Positions 18,006-26,954 of a stretch of DNA of 64,000 bases are shown here, one piece after another. The position numbers and the translations under genes were made by a program. The notes beneath the pieces are model-generated. The model was not told the DNA's origin, ran no database searches, and saw only the letters and a list, made by a program, of their open reading frames with translations. The DNA comes from Bacteroidota bacterium (lineage in GTDB: Bacteria > Bacteroidota > Bacteroidia > NS11-12g > UBA955), in NCBI GenBank assembly GCA_023957335.1, contig JAMLHC010000005.1:186001-250000 (forward strand). The letters are read 5' to 3'. Position 1 is the stretch's first letter. Every line of letters begins with the position of its first letter.

Positions 18006-18707
18006 ATGAAAGATAGAATTCTATTAGTAGAAGACGAAGAAGATATCCGTGATATGATAGTATTAAACCTTGAAATGGAAGGTTATCATGTTACCTCAAG
18101 TGGTGATGGTACAGAAGCACTTCGGATTTTTGGAAATCAGAAATTTGATTTGTTAATTCTTGATGTGATGCTTCCCGGCAAAGACGGATTGAGTTTGTGC
18201 GAAGCCATTCGATTGCGTGACAGAAATGTTCCTGTATTGTTTTTGTCTGCCAAAGGTAGTGCAGAAGACAGAATTGCCGGCTTACGAATGGGAGGAGATG
18301 ATTATTTACCTAAGCCTTTTAATCTGGAAGAATTACTGCTGAGAGTTATGAAACTCTTGAGCAGACGAAGTCGTAAATCAGTAGAAGATGGAAAAGCACC
18401 TGCTGTTTTCCGCTTCTGCAATGAAGGATGTTTTATCAACTTTAACAGCTTTGAAGCCGGTGGGGTTAACGGTGCCATTAAACTCACTCAAAAAGAGGCA
18501 CAATTATTAAAACTATTAGTGGACAATGAAGGGGAGGTAGTTAGCAGGACAAGAATTCTTGAAACCGTTTGGGGCTATAATGTATATCCCTCCACCCGTA
18601 CAATTGATAATTTTATTCTTGCTTTTCGCAAATATTTTGAAGAAGACCCGCGTCATCCACATCATTTTATTTCTGTTCGGGGAGTTGGGTATATGTTTCA
18701 GAAATAA
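18006..18707 (+). CDS. OmpR/PhoB-family response regulator
   Basis: 233 residues. The receiver domain has the acidic pair in LLVEDEEDI, phospho-acceptor Asp53 in LLILDVMLPGKDG, and the switch lysine in YLPKPFN. The C-terminal winged helix contains LTQKEAQLLKLLV and TRTIDNFILAFRKYFE with the terminal hairpin FISVRGVGYMF. Placed directly after its kinase (3-nt gap), it forms a two-component pair. Targets are unknown; the palindrome at 16860 may be an autoregulatory site, which is inference. Confidence 0.95.
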   Translation: MKDRILLVEDEEDIRDMIVLNLEMEGYHVTSSGDGTEALRIFGNQKFDLLILDVMLPGKDGLSLCEAIRLRDRNVPVLFLSAKGSAEDRIAGLRMGGDDYLPKPFNLEELLLRVMKLLSRRSRKSVEDGKAPAVFRFCNEGCFINFNSFEAGGVNGAIKLTQKEAQLLKLLVDNEGEVVSRTRILETVWGYNVYPSTRTIDNFILAFRKYFEEDPRHPHHFISVRGVGYMFQK

Positions 18708-18743
18708 GATTCAACCAAGTCATTGTTCAATCACAATGGATAC

Positions 18744-19646
18744 TTAGTGATTACTCTCAACAATCAATTTCTTGTCTTTTACTAAGGGATGAATGATAAC
18801 CGTAATTAAAATAATAGCTACACCCCAATAAAACTCAGCATTCAGCATTTGGTTTTCGTTGAACAAAATGACTGCCCAAAGAATACCGTATATTGGTTCC
18901 AGATTGATAGCAATATTCGCAGTAAAAGCACTGATACTGCGAAGTGCCTGCAAGTTAAGCGCAAAAGCAATATTGGTACAAAAAAAAGCAAATAAAAGCA
19001 TCAGAATCAGGTCGTTGGCAGAATTTATAGGTTCAAATGAAGCAGGAAAAAATAGGAAGAAAACGGATAGAAATACAAATCCGCTTGTAAGTTCTACGAA
19101 AGTCATTGGAACTGGCTTTGAATCTTTAGCATATCGTGCATTTAGACTGGTGAATATAGCCGCAATTACGCTAGAAAGTACCCCCAAAATAAAAGCTAGA
19201 TTAAATTGTGCCGGTGGAATAGAATTTTGTTCCGATGTCTTGAAAATAATGCTTATTCCTCCAAAAGCCAAAATGCCGATGAGATTATCCAACATTCTGA
19301 ATTTCTTTTTGGTAATCAAAGGCTCGATATAAGATGTAAAAGTAGCCGTCAACCCAAAGCAGGCAAGAGTAAGCGAAACACTGTTTGCAACTTTGATTGA
19401 AGCATAAAAAGTAATCCAGTGTAATGCAACCAAGAAGCCAATCCCAATGTATATTTTGAGTTGTTTTTTGCTCAGTGCTTTGAGTTGTTTGAAAAAATGC
19501 GGAAAAAGCAGAAATATCAATGAGCTGAGTAATATTCGCCACCATACAAGGCTATAAGCATTGAGGGAGATTAGTTTGCCCAATATAGGTGTAAATCCGA
19601 AGAGGAAAACAGAAGTATGAAGCGCAATAAAAGGGTTTTTTTTCAT
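18744..19646 (-). CDS. EamA/DMT-family transporter
   Basis: 300 residues with ten predicted membrane helices in two homologous halves, the build of the drug/metabolite transporter superfamily. The first half begins HTSVFLFGFTPILGKLI and contains WWRILLSSLIF; the second ends with the LNLEPIYGILWAVILFNE segment, typical for EamA repeats. These are inner-membrane exporters or importers of amino acids, nucleobases or other small metabolites; the substrate cannot be predicted. It follows the TrpF-like gene by 5 nt and is probably cotranscribed with it. Confidence 0.9.
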   Translation of the reverse strand: MKKNPFIALHTSVFLFGFTPILGKLISLNAYSLVWWRILLSSLIFLLFPHFFKQLKALSKKQLKIYIGIGFLVALHWITFYASIKVANSVSLTLACFGLTATFTSYIEPLITKKKFRMLDNLIGILAFGGISIIFKTSEQNSIPPAQFNLAFILGVLSSVIAAIFTSLNARYAKDSKPVPMTFVELTSGFVFLSVFFLFFPASFEPINSANDLILMLLFAFFCTNIAFALNLQALRSISAFTANIAINLEPIYGILWAVILFNENQMLNAEFYWGVAIILITVIIHPLVKDKKLIVESNH

Positions 19647-19651
19647 GCAAT

Positions 19652-20179
19652 TTAGTGGATGTCAAGTTCCTCCATTAAGTCCATCCACTCAGACAAGTCA
19701 GTCATGCCCGGTTCTGTTTCTTTTCTGCCTCCCGACAAAGCAATTCCATAAGGCTGCATTAGCTTGATAAAATCTGAACTTTTAGTGGAATTTTCTATTT
19801 CATAAAACACATTGTGTTGAATCGCTGTTGTGTCAGTTAATAGTTTAGAGCGAGTATATTGTGCCATAGGACTATCGCCTTTTACCGTAATTAGTTTATA
19901 TAAACGGCTCAAAGCTTCAATATCGGGATGATCGGCAGGTATTTCAATCCATTCAATTTGCAAACTATCTAAAGATTTTTGGATAGAACTGATGGGTTCA
20001 TATAAAAACTGAGCCACCTTTTCGGCACCGGACAACCATGCGCGAATTTTGATATAATCAATAGGGCTAATATGATGAGGCGAGTGTGTGGAAAACGAAA
20101 ATCCCATAAACTTAGGATGTGTAGAAGCCGCAAATCGTGCTTCGGCAAGGCTTACAAGAGAGTGAAAATAAAGTTCCAT
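19652..20179 (-). CDS. TrpF-like (phosphoribosylanthranilate isomerase fold) protein lacking catalytic residues
   Basis: 175 residues from the ATG at 20179. The frame stays open upstream, but that part is antisense to ruvB and lacks family similarity. The sequence resembles TrpF in segments MGFSFSTHSPHHISP (compare GFVF-x-x-SPRYVSP) and YGIALSGGRKETEPGMTD (compare the phosphate-binding end of TrpF, FALSGG ... PGIKD). The catalytic KICG is replaced by YFHS at the N-terminus, and the LLDS aspartate is not present. It probably has the barrel fold without isomerase activity, or a new activity. A -7 box lies 9 nt upstream. No other trp gene is nearby. Confidence 0.6.
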   Translation of the reverse strand: MELYFHSLVSLAEARFAASTHPKFMGFSFSTHSPHHISPIDYIKIRAWLSGAEKVAQFLYEPISSIQKSLDSLQIEWIEIPADHPDIEALSRLYKLITVKGDSPMAQYTRSKLLTDTTAIQHNVFYEIENSTKSSDFIKLMQPYGIALSGGRKETEPGMTDLSEWMDLMEELDIH

Positions 20180-20188
20180 TGACGGTTG

Positions 20189-20196
20189 CAAAAGTA
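20189..20196 (-). promoter_or_regulatory. Candidate -7 box of the TrpF-like gene
   Basis: TACTTTTG on the minus strand fits TAnnTTTG and ends 9 nt before the proposed ATG at 20179, supporting that start over the longer frame. The nearest TTG upstream is 14 nt away, shorter than usual. Confidence 0.35.
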
Positions 20197-20258
20197 ATTT
20201 AAAAAAACACCAAAGGAAAATAGTGAATAAGTCAGTATAGGTAGAATGGTTTAATTCA

Positions 20259-20266
20259 TAATTTTG
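20259..20266 (+). promoter_or_regulatory. Candidate -7 box of ruvB
   Basis: TAATTTTG lies 7 nt before the ruvB ATG, implying a very short leader or none. No -33 TTG at the usual distance. Confidence 0.3.
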
Positions 20267-20273
20267 ACCCTCG

Positions 20274-21299
20274 ATGTCGAACCCATTTTTGAGAACTGAC
20301 AATGAGTTGATGAGTGCTACTGAAAAAGAAGTAGAAAAAGCACTGCGTCCTTTAAGTTTTGCTGATTTTACAGGGCAGGCAGCCACTATTTCCAATCTTG
20401 AAGTATTTGTGGGAGCTGCAAAAAAACGTGGAGAAGCGTTAGACCATGTATTACTTCACGGACCACCCGGATTAGGAAAAACCACATTAGCTCATATTAT
20501 TTGTAAAGAATTAGGCACTAATCTCAAAATGACCTCAGGTCCTGTGCTTGAGAAACCGGGTGATTTGGCGGGGTTGCTTACTAACCTTGAAAAAGGCGAT
20601 GTGTTATTTATAGATGAAATTCATAGACTAAGCCCCGTTGTTGAAGAGTATCTCTATTCGGCAATGGAAGATTATAGAATTGATATTATGTTGGACAGCG
20701 GTCCAAGTGCGCGTTCTGTGCAAATTTCCATCGAACCCTTTACACTCATTGGAGCTACAACTCGTTCAGGACTGCTTACGTCCCCCTTACGTGCCCGTTT
20801 TGGAATCACTTCTCGATTAGAATATTATGATTCAGAACTATTGACGAAAATTATCACCCGTTCCGCGCATTTGCTCAAGGTTTCTATTGAAAAAGATGCT
20901 GCAGTAGAAATCGCCAAAAGAAGTCGTGGCACTCCGCGAGTGGCTAATTCTTTGCTTCGAAGGACAAGAGATTTTGCAGAAATAAAAGGAGATGGAAAAA
21001 TTACCCTAAAAATAGCAGAGTTAGCACTCAAAGCGCTGAATGTTGATGACTTTGGATTAGATGAAATGGACAATAAAATCTTAAGCACTATTATCCAAAA
21101 ATTCAAGGGAGGTCCGGTTGGACTGACTACAATAGCAACTGCGGTAGGAGAGGATGCCGGCACGATAGAAGAGGTTTACGAACCTTTTTTAATTATGCAA
21201 GGATTTTTGGTAAGAACTCCCAGAGGTCGCGAGGCTACTATTAACGCATACAAGCATTTGGGTATAGTCAAAAACAACAATACTGATACCTTGTTTTGA
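20274..21299 (+). CDS. ruvB: Holliday junction branch-migration DNA helicase RuvB
   Basis: 341 residues, normal length. RuvB is the AAA+ motor that, with RuvA, drives branch migration of Holliday junctions. N-terminal [11 protein letters not shown], Walker A GPPGLGKT (63-70), Walker [11 protein letters not shown], sensor-1 LIGATTRSG, then the arginine finger region in SPLRARFG and the C-terminal winged helix ([16 protein letters not shown]). All family motifs are intact. It is divergent from the TrpF-like gene. Confidence 0.97.
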   Translation: MSNPFLRTDNELMSATEKEVEKALRPLSFADFTGQAATISNLEVFVGAAKKRGEALDHVLLHGPPGLGKTTLAHIICKELGTNLKMTSGPVLEKPGDLAGLLTNLEKGDVLFIDEIHRLSPVVEEYLYSAMEDYRIDIMLDSGPSARSVQISIEPFTLIGATTRSGLLTSPLRARFGITSRLEYYDSELLTKIITRSAHLLKVSIEKDAAVEIAKRSRGTPRVANSLLRRTRDFAEIKGDGKITLKIAELALKALNVDDFGLDEMDNKILSTIIQKFKGGPVGLTTIATAVGEDAGTIEEVYEPFLIMQGFLVRTPRGREATINAYKHLGIVKNNNTDTLF

Positions 21300-21369
21300 C
21301 CCTATTTATATGGCAGAAAATGTGAATAAGTGTTGTTTGGTTGCATATATAATATGCTAATAAAAATAA

Positions 21370-21377
21370 TAGGTTTG
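21370..21377 (+). promoter_or_regulatory. Candidate -7 box of dnaN
   Basis: TAGGTTTG matches TAnnTTTG, 35 nt before the dnaN ATG. A TTG at 21341 is 26 nt away, beyond the usual spacing. Confidence 0.3.
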
Positions 21378-21412
21378 CAGACTAGTAAAATCAGCAATAA
21401 ATCCTACTCATT

Positions 21413-22534
21413 ATGAAATTCATAGTACCTTCAAGTGTCTTGTTACAAAAATTGCAATCCGTAAACGGAGCAATTCTGTCTAAGCCCGTCATTCCTGCGA
21501 TCGAAAACTTTTATTTTAATCTTGCCGGAGGAAAACTGGCTGTAACCACTACGGATTTAGAAACTTATATGCAAGAAACCTTGGATGTGCAATCTTCTGA
21601 GGATGTAAAAGTGTGTGTACCGGCCAAATCTACTATTGATATATTACGTGAATTCAGTGAACAACCGCTTAATTTTACAGTGAATACCGATAATAATAGC
21701 ATTGAGCTTAGTACCACATCAGGTCGTTATAAATTACCCGGAGAATCAGCTGAAGAATTTCCCGAAGTTCCGGAGATGGAAATAAGCAACAGTTTTTCAA
21801 TCCCCGCCAATATTCTTATCAGAGGTATCAACAAAACCTTGTTTGCAACCGGAACCGATGAATTGAGACTTGCGCTCACCGGAGTATATTTTGAAATCAG
21901 CAATGATAGTTTAAACCTTGTCGCCACTGACGCCAATAGGCTTGTTAAATACACTAATAATGAAGTAGCTCCGGGTTTTAATGGAAATTTCATTCTTCCT
22001 AAAAAATCTTTAAACTTACTAAAATCAAGTTTGCCCAATGACAATAGTGCTGTAACAGTGAATATCAGTGATTCAAACGTGAGATTTACTTGTGGCAGTT
22101 TGGTATTGACAACCCGTATAATGGATGAAAAATTCCCTGATTACAAAATGGTTGTCCCTCAAGACAATAACAATATACTGACTATTTCACGCCAAGAAGT
22201 CCTTAATGCAGTTCGCAGAACTGCTATTTTTGCAAATCAACAAACACATCAAATTAGGTTAAAAGTAGTAGGTAGTCAATTGAGTGCTATGGCAGAAGAT
22301 ACTGAAAAAGAAAGTGAAGCACATGAGGCTTTGGCTTGTGAATATGATGGTGTAGATATGGAAATAGGTTTTAATTCTAAATTTTTGACAGAATTACTTG
22401 CCAACCTTGAAAATTCAGAAGTACAGATTAAATTGTCATCTCCCAGCAGAGCAGGATTAATTATACCTAAGGAGAATGAGGCGCATGAAGATATCCTCAT
22501 GCTTATCATGCCAATGATGCTCAATAATTATTAA
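21413..22534 (+). CDS. dnaN: DNA polymerase III subunit beta (sliding clamp)
   Basis: 373 residues, normal for the three-domain clamp. It begins MKFIVPSSVLLQKLQSVNGAI, the standard first strand and helix, and shows the interdomain phrases KLPGESAEEFPEVP, TGVYFEI, LVATDANRLV and the C-terminal LIMPMMLNNY, equivalent to the family ending P-M-R-L that lines the clamp-binding pocket. It tethers polymerase III and other partners to DNA. Unlike in many genomes it is not next to dnaA; ruvB precedes it and secDF follows. Confidence 0.96.
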   Translation: MKFIVPSSVLLQKLQSVNGAILSKPVIPAIENFYFNLAGGKLAVTTTDLETYMQETLDVQSSEDVKVCVPAKSTIDILREFSEQPLNFTVNTDNNSIELSTTSGRYKLPGESAEEFPEVPEMEISNSFSIPANILIRGINKTLFATGTDELRLALTGVYFEISNDSLNLVATDANRLVKYTNNEVAPGFNGNFILPKKSLNLLKSSLPNDNSAVTVNISDSNVRFTCGSLVLTTRIMDEKFPDYKMVVPQDNNNILTISRQEVLNAVRRTAIFANQQTHQIRLKVVGSQLSAMAEDTEKESEAHEALACEYDGVDMEIGFNSKFLTELLANLENSEVQIKLSSPSRAGLIIPKENEAHEDILMLIMPMMLNNY

Positions 22535-22675
22535 TCTAATTCAACACTTGATGTGTTATTGTTTTTTTAGCTTGTTTAAGAAACTTGCTAAAACCATCTG
22601 AAAATATTTCATGGGTTGAAATTTATGATTATTTTCGCCCACCGTTTTAAAAGTTAAAAATAGTATATCTAAAAG

Positions 22676-25600
22676 ATGAAAAATAAAGGCGCAATAGTAT
22701 GGTTCACCGCAATTTTGGCGTTGGTTTGTATCTATCAGTTATCGTTTACATTCGTTACTCGTAATGTCGAAAAAAACCAGAAAGAAAGTTCAATTGTTAA
22801 TGGAAAGTTAGATAATGATTTGTATAGACACAAATTAGACTCCATGAGTCATGTCACCGTTTACAATATAGGAATAGCTTCATATACCTACGCAGAATGT
22901 AAAGAAAAAGAATTAAACTTAGGTCTTGACCTTCGTGGCGGTATGAACATTATTTTGGAGGTTTCTTCCGAAGATGTAATCAAAGGTCTTGCCGGTGCCA
23001 ATGGAGATGATAAAGACTTACTTGCCGCTTTGCTTAAGGCAAAAGAAATGTCAGTACAGAAGGAAGGTGATTTTGTGGACTATTTTGCTCAAAGTTTCAA
23101 AGAGATTGCCCCTAACAGAAACTTGGCTTCATTATTTGCTTCAAGAGAAAACAGCGAAGACATCAAATATAACTCAACTGATAGAGATGTTATCAATTTC
23201 TTGAAAAAAGAATCAAAACAAGCTTCGGACCGATCCCTCGATGTAATTGAAACTAGGATTAATCAAAGTAATGTTACTCAACCTAACATTCAAAGAGTAG
23301 AAGGCGGTCGTATTTCTGTAGAATTACCCGGTGTTGATAATCCCGAGCAAATTCGAAGAATGTTGCAAGAATCTGCTAAACTTGAGTTCTGGGAAGTTTA
23401 TGGTAACAATCAGAAAAATGAATTTGCCGGTTTCAAAATGATAGATACTGCTAACAATATTTTGAAAGCTAAATATGGAGTGACAGCAGATACAGATACT
23501 TCTAAAATTGAAACTGATTCTACACAAACTGACTCTACACAAAATAAAGTAGATGAAAGTTCAGAAGGAGCATTGTTCAGCAAGAATAATCAAGATAAAG
23601 ATACAAGCAAAGTAGCTTCACAAGATTCTTTGAGTGAAGAAGCTAAATTTAAACAAGAAAACCCCCTTTATACATACCTATATCCTGCCGTTTCTTCTGA
23701 TGGACAACTATACCCAAGTCCTTATGTGGGTTATGCGAAAAAAGAAAATATGGCAAAAATCGAGGAATTGTTGAACGATCCTGCGGTTAGAAAAGTTTTA
23801 CCCCGTAATGTTCAATTTGCATGGGGTGCAGAGCCAATGGGCAAAAATAGTGATATCTATGCCTTCTATCTCTTAAAGCCTAATAAACAAGGTAAAGCTG
23901 CATTGGGTGGTGATATCATTGTGGATGCTCGTCCTTCAACAAGTCAAACAGGACAAATTGAAATTTCCATGAAGATGAACGATGTAGGAGCCAGAGAGTG
24001 GAGGTTGATTACGAAAGCAGCAAGTGTAAATCAAGATTTTATCGCTGTTGTGTTAGATGGTAAAGTATATACAGCACCAACGGTAAACTCTGAGATTCCA
24101 AATGGAATGTCAGTAATTACCGGTAGCTTTGATTTGAAAGAAGCACAATTTATATCCAACATATTAAAAGCAGGTAAACTTCCCGCACCTGCAAGAATTG
24201 TTGCAGAAGACGTTGTAGGACCTACTTTAGGTCAAGAATCTATCACGCAGGGTACTGTTTCCTTAATTATAGGTTTCTTATCAGTTGTACTTGTAATGTT
24301 ACTTTATTATGCAAGAGGAGGTTGGACTGCTACTGTTGTGGTGATGCTTAATATGTTCTTTATTGTAGGTATTCTCGCCTCTTATGGTGCAGCATTAACA
24401 TTGCCCGGTATTGCAGGTTTGATTTTGACAATTGGTATGGCGGTGGATGCTAACGTACTGATATTTGAAAGGATAAAAGAGGAATTGAGGATGGGCAAAA
24501 CTTTGAAGATTGCTATTCATGACGGTTATAAAGCAGCAATGCCATCCATTTTAGACGGTAATATTACAACACTTTTGGTGGGTATTATCATGCTGTTTTC
24601 AGGTGCCGGTCCCGTTTATGGATTTGCTATTATCCTGATTATCGGTATTCTCTCTTCGTTGTTTACATCCATACTTGTAACAAGAGTCATTGTTGATAGA
24701 AGGCTCGAAAAACATAGTGACTATAAAATAGCCTTCAGTTATAGTACAATAGGACAAAATTCCAATTTTGACTTTGTCAAAACACGTAAGTATTCTTATA
24801 TCTTCTCATGGGTGCTCATTGCATCAGGTATAGTAGCAATGGCTATGGGTAATTTGTCTTCAGGAATTGACTTTAAAGGAGGATGGTCGTATCGTGTGCA
24901 GTTGGATAAGTCTATACCTTCAGTCAAGATTAAAGATGCTTTGGATCAAAAATTGCCTGGCAGTAGCAATGAAGTAAAAACTATAGGCTCTGATAACAGA
25001 TATAAAATCGTTACTTCATATATGATTGAATCTACAGACCCTGAAGTGAGCAAGAAAGTACAAGCTGATCTTGTAAATGCTTTGTCTGAGTTTGGATTAA
25101 CAGATAAGAACATTCTATCCAGTACCAAAGTAGGTGCAACAGTCGCAAGTTCGATTAGATCTACTTCAACAATAATTATTATTATTTCTCTCATTGGAAT
25201 GGCTTTGTACATTTTTATCCGATTTAAGACCTGGAGTTATAGCTTAGGTGCTATTATAGCAACGATTCATGACGTATTGGCTATCTTCTCTGTTTATGCT
25301 CTTTTTGGACCATTTCTTCCGTTCAGTACCGAAATTGACCAAACATTTATTGCTGCGGTATTGACAATCATAGGATATTCAATCAATGATACAGTGGTAG
25401 TATTTGACAGGCTGAGAGAATATTTAACCCAAAGGCGTTCGGAGGATGTGCCTACCTTAGTGAATAAAGCCATCAACAGTACCTTAAGTAGAACTATCAT
25501 GACCGCTTTCACAACTATCATTGTAGTAATTATTCTATTCTTATTTGGCGGTGAAGCATTGAAAGGATTCTCTTTTGTTATTATCATTGGTATTGCGTTC

Positions 25601-25687
25601 GGTACTTATTCATCCATTTTTGTGGCGACACCTATTATGATGGATATTTCCAGAATACTCAATAAAAGAAAAAAGATTAAAGAATAA
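22676..25687 (+). CDS. secDF: Protein translocase subunit SecDF (fused)
   Basis: 1003 residues. SecD and SecF are joined in one chain. SecD covers about 1-690: TM1, LGLDLRGGMNI (82-92), the first periplasmic domain containing a Bacteroidota-type hydrophilic insert rich in Asp, Thr and Ser (about 270-325), and the five-helix RND core with GMAVDANVLIFERIKEE. SecF covers about 700-1003: SSGIDFKGG, GYSINDTVVVFDRLRE and further helices. The complex uses proton motive force to complete protein export after SecA/SecYEG. It is followed directly by a strong intrinsic terminator. Confidence 0.96.
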   Translation: MKNKGAIVWFTAILALVCIYQLSFTFVTRNVEKNQKESSIVNGKLDNDLYRHKLDSMSHVTVYNIGIASYTYAECKEKELNLGLDLRGGMNIILEVSSEDVIKGLAGANGDDKDLLAALLKAKEMSVQKEGDFVDYFAQSFKEIAPNRNLASLFASRENSEDIKYNSTDRDVINFLKKESKQASDRSLDVIETRINQSNVTQPNIQRVEGGRISVELPGVDNPEQIRRMLQESAKLEFWEVYGNNQKNEFAGFKMIDTANNILKAKYGVTADTDTSKIETDSTQTDSTQNKVDESSEGALFSKNNQDKDTSKVASQDSLSEEAKFKQENPLYTYLYPAVSSDGQLYPSPYVGYAKKENMAKIEELLNDPAVRKVLPRNVQFAWGAEPMGKNSDIYAFYLLKPNKQGKAALGGDIIVDARPSTSQTGQIEISMKMNDVGAREWRLITKAASVNQDFIAVVLDGKVYTAPTVNSEIPNGMSVITGSFDLKEAQFISNILKAGKLPAPARIVAEDVVGPTLGQESITQGTVSLIIGFLSVVLVMLLYYARGGWTATVVVMLNMFFIVGILASYGAALTLPGIAGLILTIGMAVDANVLIFERIKEELRMGKTLKIAIHDGYKAAMPSILDGNITTLLVGIIMLFSGAGPVYGFAIILIIGILSSLFTSILVTRVIVDRRLEKHSDYKIAFSYSTIGQNSNFDFVKTRKYSYIFSWVLIASGIVAMAMGNLSSGIDFKGGWSYRVQLDKSIPSVKIKDALDQKLPGSSNEVKTIGSDNRYKIVTSYMIESTDPEVSKKVQADLVNALSEFGLTDKNILSSTKVGATVASSIRSTSTIIIIISLIGMALYIFIRFKTWSYSLGAIIATIHDVLAIFSVYALFGPFLPFSTEIDQTFIAAVLTIIGYSINDTVVVFDRLREYLTQRRSEDVPTLVNKAINSTLSRTIMTAFTTIIVVIILFLFGGEALKGFSFVIIIGIAFGTYSSIFVATPIMMDISRILNKRKKIKE

Positions 25688-25710
25688 GGTTTGGTTGTTT
25701 TTTCTTAACG

Positions 25711-25747
25711 AAAGGTTGTGTTTCTATGCGAGACACAACCTTTTTTT
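25711..25747 (+). terminator. Intrinsic terminator of secDF
   Basis: An 11-bp perfect stem (25711-25721 with 25733-25743), extendable to 14 bp with one G-T pair, is followed by a T tract (25741-25747). It begins 24 nt past the secDF stop and abuts the end of the convergent acyltransferase gene. Confidence 0.85.
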
Positions 25748-26897
25748 ATGAAAGATATTTGTCCCTTAATGTAAGAAATCTACCTTCATAAAACCTGTAA
25801 GATAGACTTGCAATCAGAATAGAAATAGAGAGAGCAAGCACAAAGAAAACAATCAACCCGAAATTTGTTTGATAATCATATCCTAATTTATCAAACAATT
25901 TACGCAGAGACATAATAACCGGTGTGTGAAAAACATAAAGCCCATAGCTTATTACTCCTAATCTGGACATAAGAGCAGTATTTGAAATAACTAATTTATT
26001 ATCGCCTTCCATAACACTTGACAAGATACATAAACCGTATATGATAGCGGAAATGGAAATGGCAAAAACACCGAAAAAATCAAACCATAGCTGTTGGAAT
26101 GTTAAGAAGATTGCAGTTAAAATATACACAGTCAATTTGGACTTATAATTTATTTTACTAATCCGAGGAGCGAAAAGTCCATTCATGTATGCTGCCACTA
26201 AGCCTCCAGCAACAAAATAATCTAATGAAGTAATGATTTCAGCACCGTTTATGTGATATTGAGGTAAAAATTGGATGCTTACTGCTCTACTTATAATAGC
26301 TAACACCCAAAGTCCTCCAAAAGTTTTAACAAGATGTTTAAGAGGGGTAAAAATGAAAATAAATATCCATAACAAATAAAAATGTTCCTCAATGCACAAA
26401 GACCAAAAGACTTGTAACGGAACACCTCTTGGGTAGTTGCCCTCAAATATTGATTTGTAATTTTCTAAAAATAAAAATGAATAGAAAGGTTGAGGTGCAT
26501 ATCCGGCACTTTCTGAAATACCCCAATGCGAAGTGAGTGCAATTCCTAAATAAGCTATAACAACACCCAGAAAATAGAGTGGCCATATTCTTAAAGCCCT
26601 GCGCCAGAAAAAGTTCACAGGATTAATTTTGCCATAATTTAATTTTTGTCTTATTAAGATATCGGAGATAAGAAACCCACTCAAAACAAAGAAGATTGAA
26701 ACACCGGTACCTCCACCTAATTTAAGAAAATTATAGACATGTGCATTATGTCCTTCAGGCAGATGTAGCATAAATACCTTGAAGAATGCAATGAAGCGAA
26801 TTGCATCAAGTGTTTGATAGCGTTTCTTATTCAATCGAATAGGTTTAAGATGGCAAATTAACAATGTTCTTTTTAATTTTAAACCTATTATACACAT
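25746..26897 (-). CDS. Acyltransferase family 3 membrane protein
   Basis: 383 residues from the ATG at 26897; the frame extends 12 codons upstream into the start region of the divergent regulator gene, so the shorter start is preferred. The family marks are RYQTLDAIRFIAFFKVFMLH (catalytic His region), GVSIFFVLSGFLIS, FFWRRALRIWPLYFL, and FWSLCIEEHFYLLW, with about ten membrane helices and a basic C-terminus. Such enzymes O-acetylate or succinylate surface polysaccharides, lipids or glycopeptides at the inner membrane. The substrate is unknown and there is no adjacent sugar operon. Confidence 0.88.
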   Translation of the reverse strand: MCIIGLKLKRTLLICHLKPIRLNKKRYQTLDAIRFIAFFKVFMLHLPEGHNAHVYNFLKLGGGTGVSIFFVLSGFLISDILIRQKLNYGKINPVNFFWRRALRIWPLYFLGVVIAYLGIALTSHWGISESAGYAPQPFYSFLFLENYKSIFEGNYPRGVPLQVFWSLCIEEHFYLLWIFIFIFTPLKHLVKTFGGLWVLAIISRAVSIQFLPQYHINGAEIITSLDYFVAGGLVAAYMNGLFAPRISKINYKSKLTVYILTAIFLTFQQLWFDFFGVFAISISAIIYGLCILSSVMEGDNKLVISNTALMSRLGVISYGLYVFHTPVIMSLRKLFDKLGYDYQTNFGLIVFFVLALSISILIASLSYRFYEGRFLTLRDKYLS

Positions 26898-26954
26898 AGC
26901 AATATAATTGAAGCAAGAAATGCATATTTGCATAATAAAGTATACACTCCAATT

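Noticed and set aside
20180-20395. N-terminal extension of the TrpF-like frame over the ruvB start
   Set aside because: It is antisense to conserved ruvB codons and lacks TrpF similarity; a -7 box sits just before the internal ATG.
22565-22593. Imperfect hairpin TTTTAGC...GCTAAAA after dnaN
   Set aside because: Interrupted stem and no T tract downstream on the plus strand; too weak to call.
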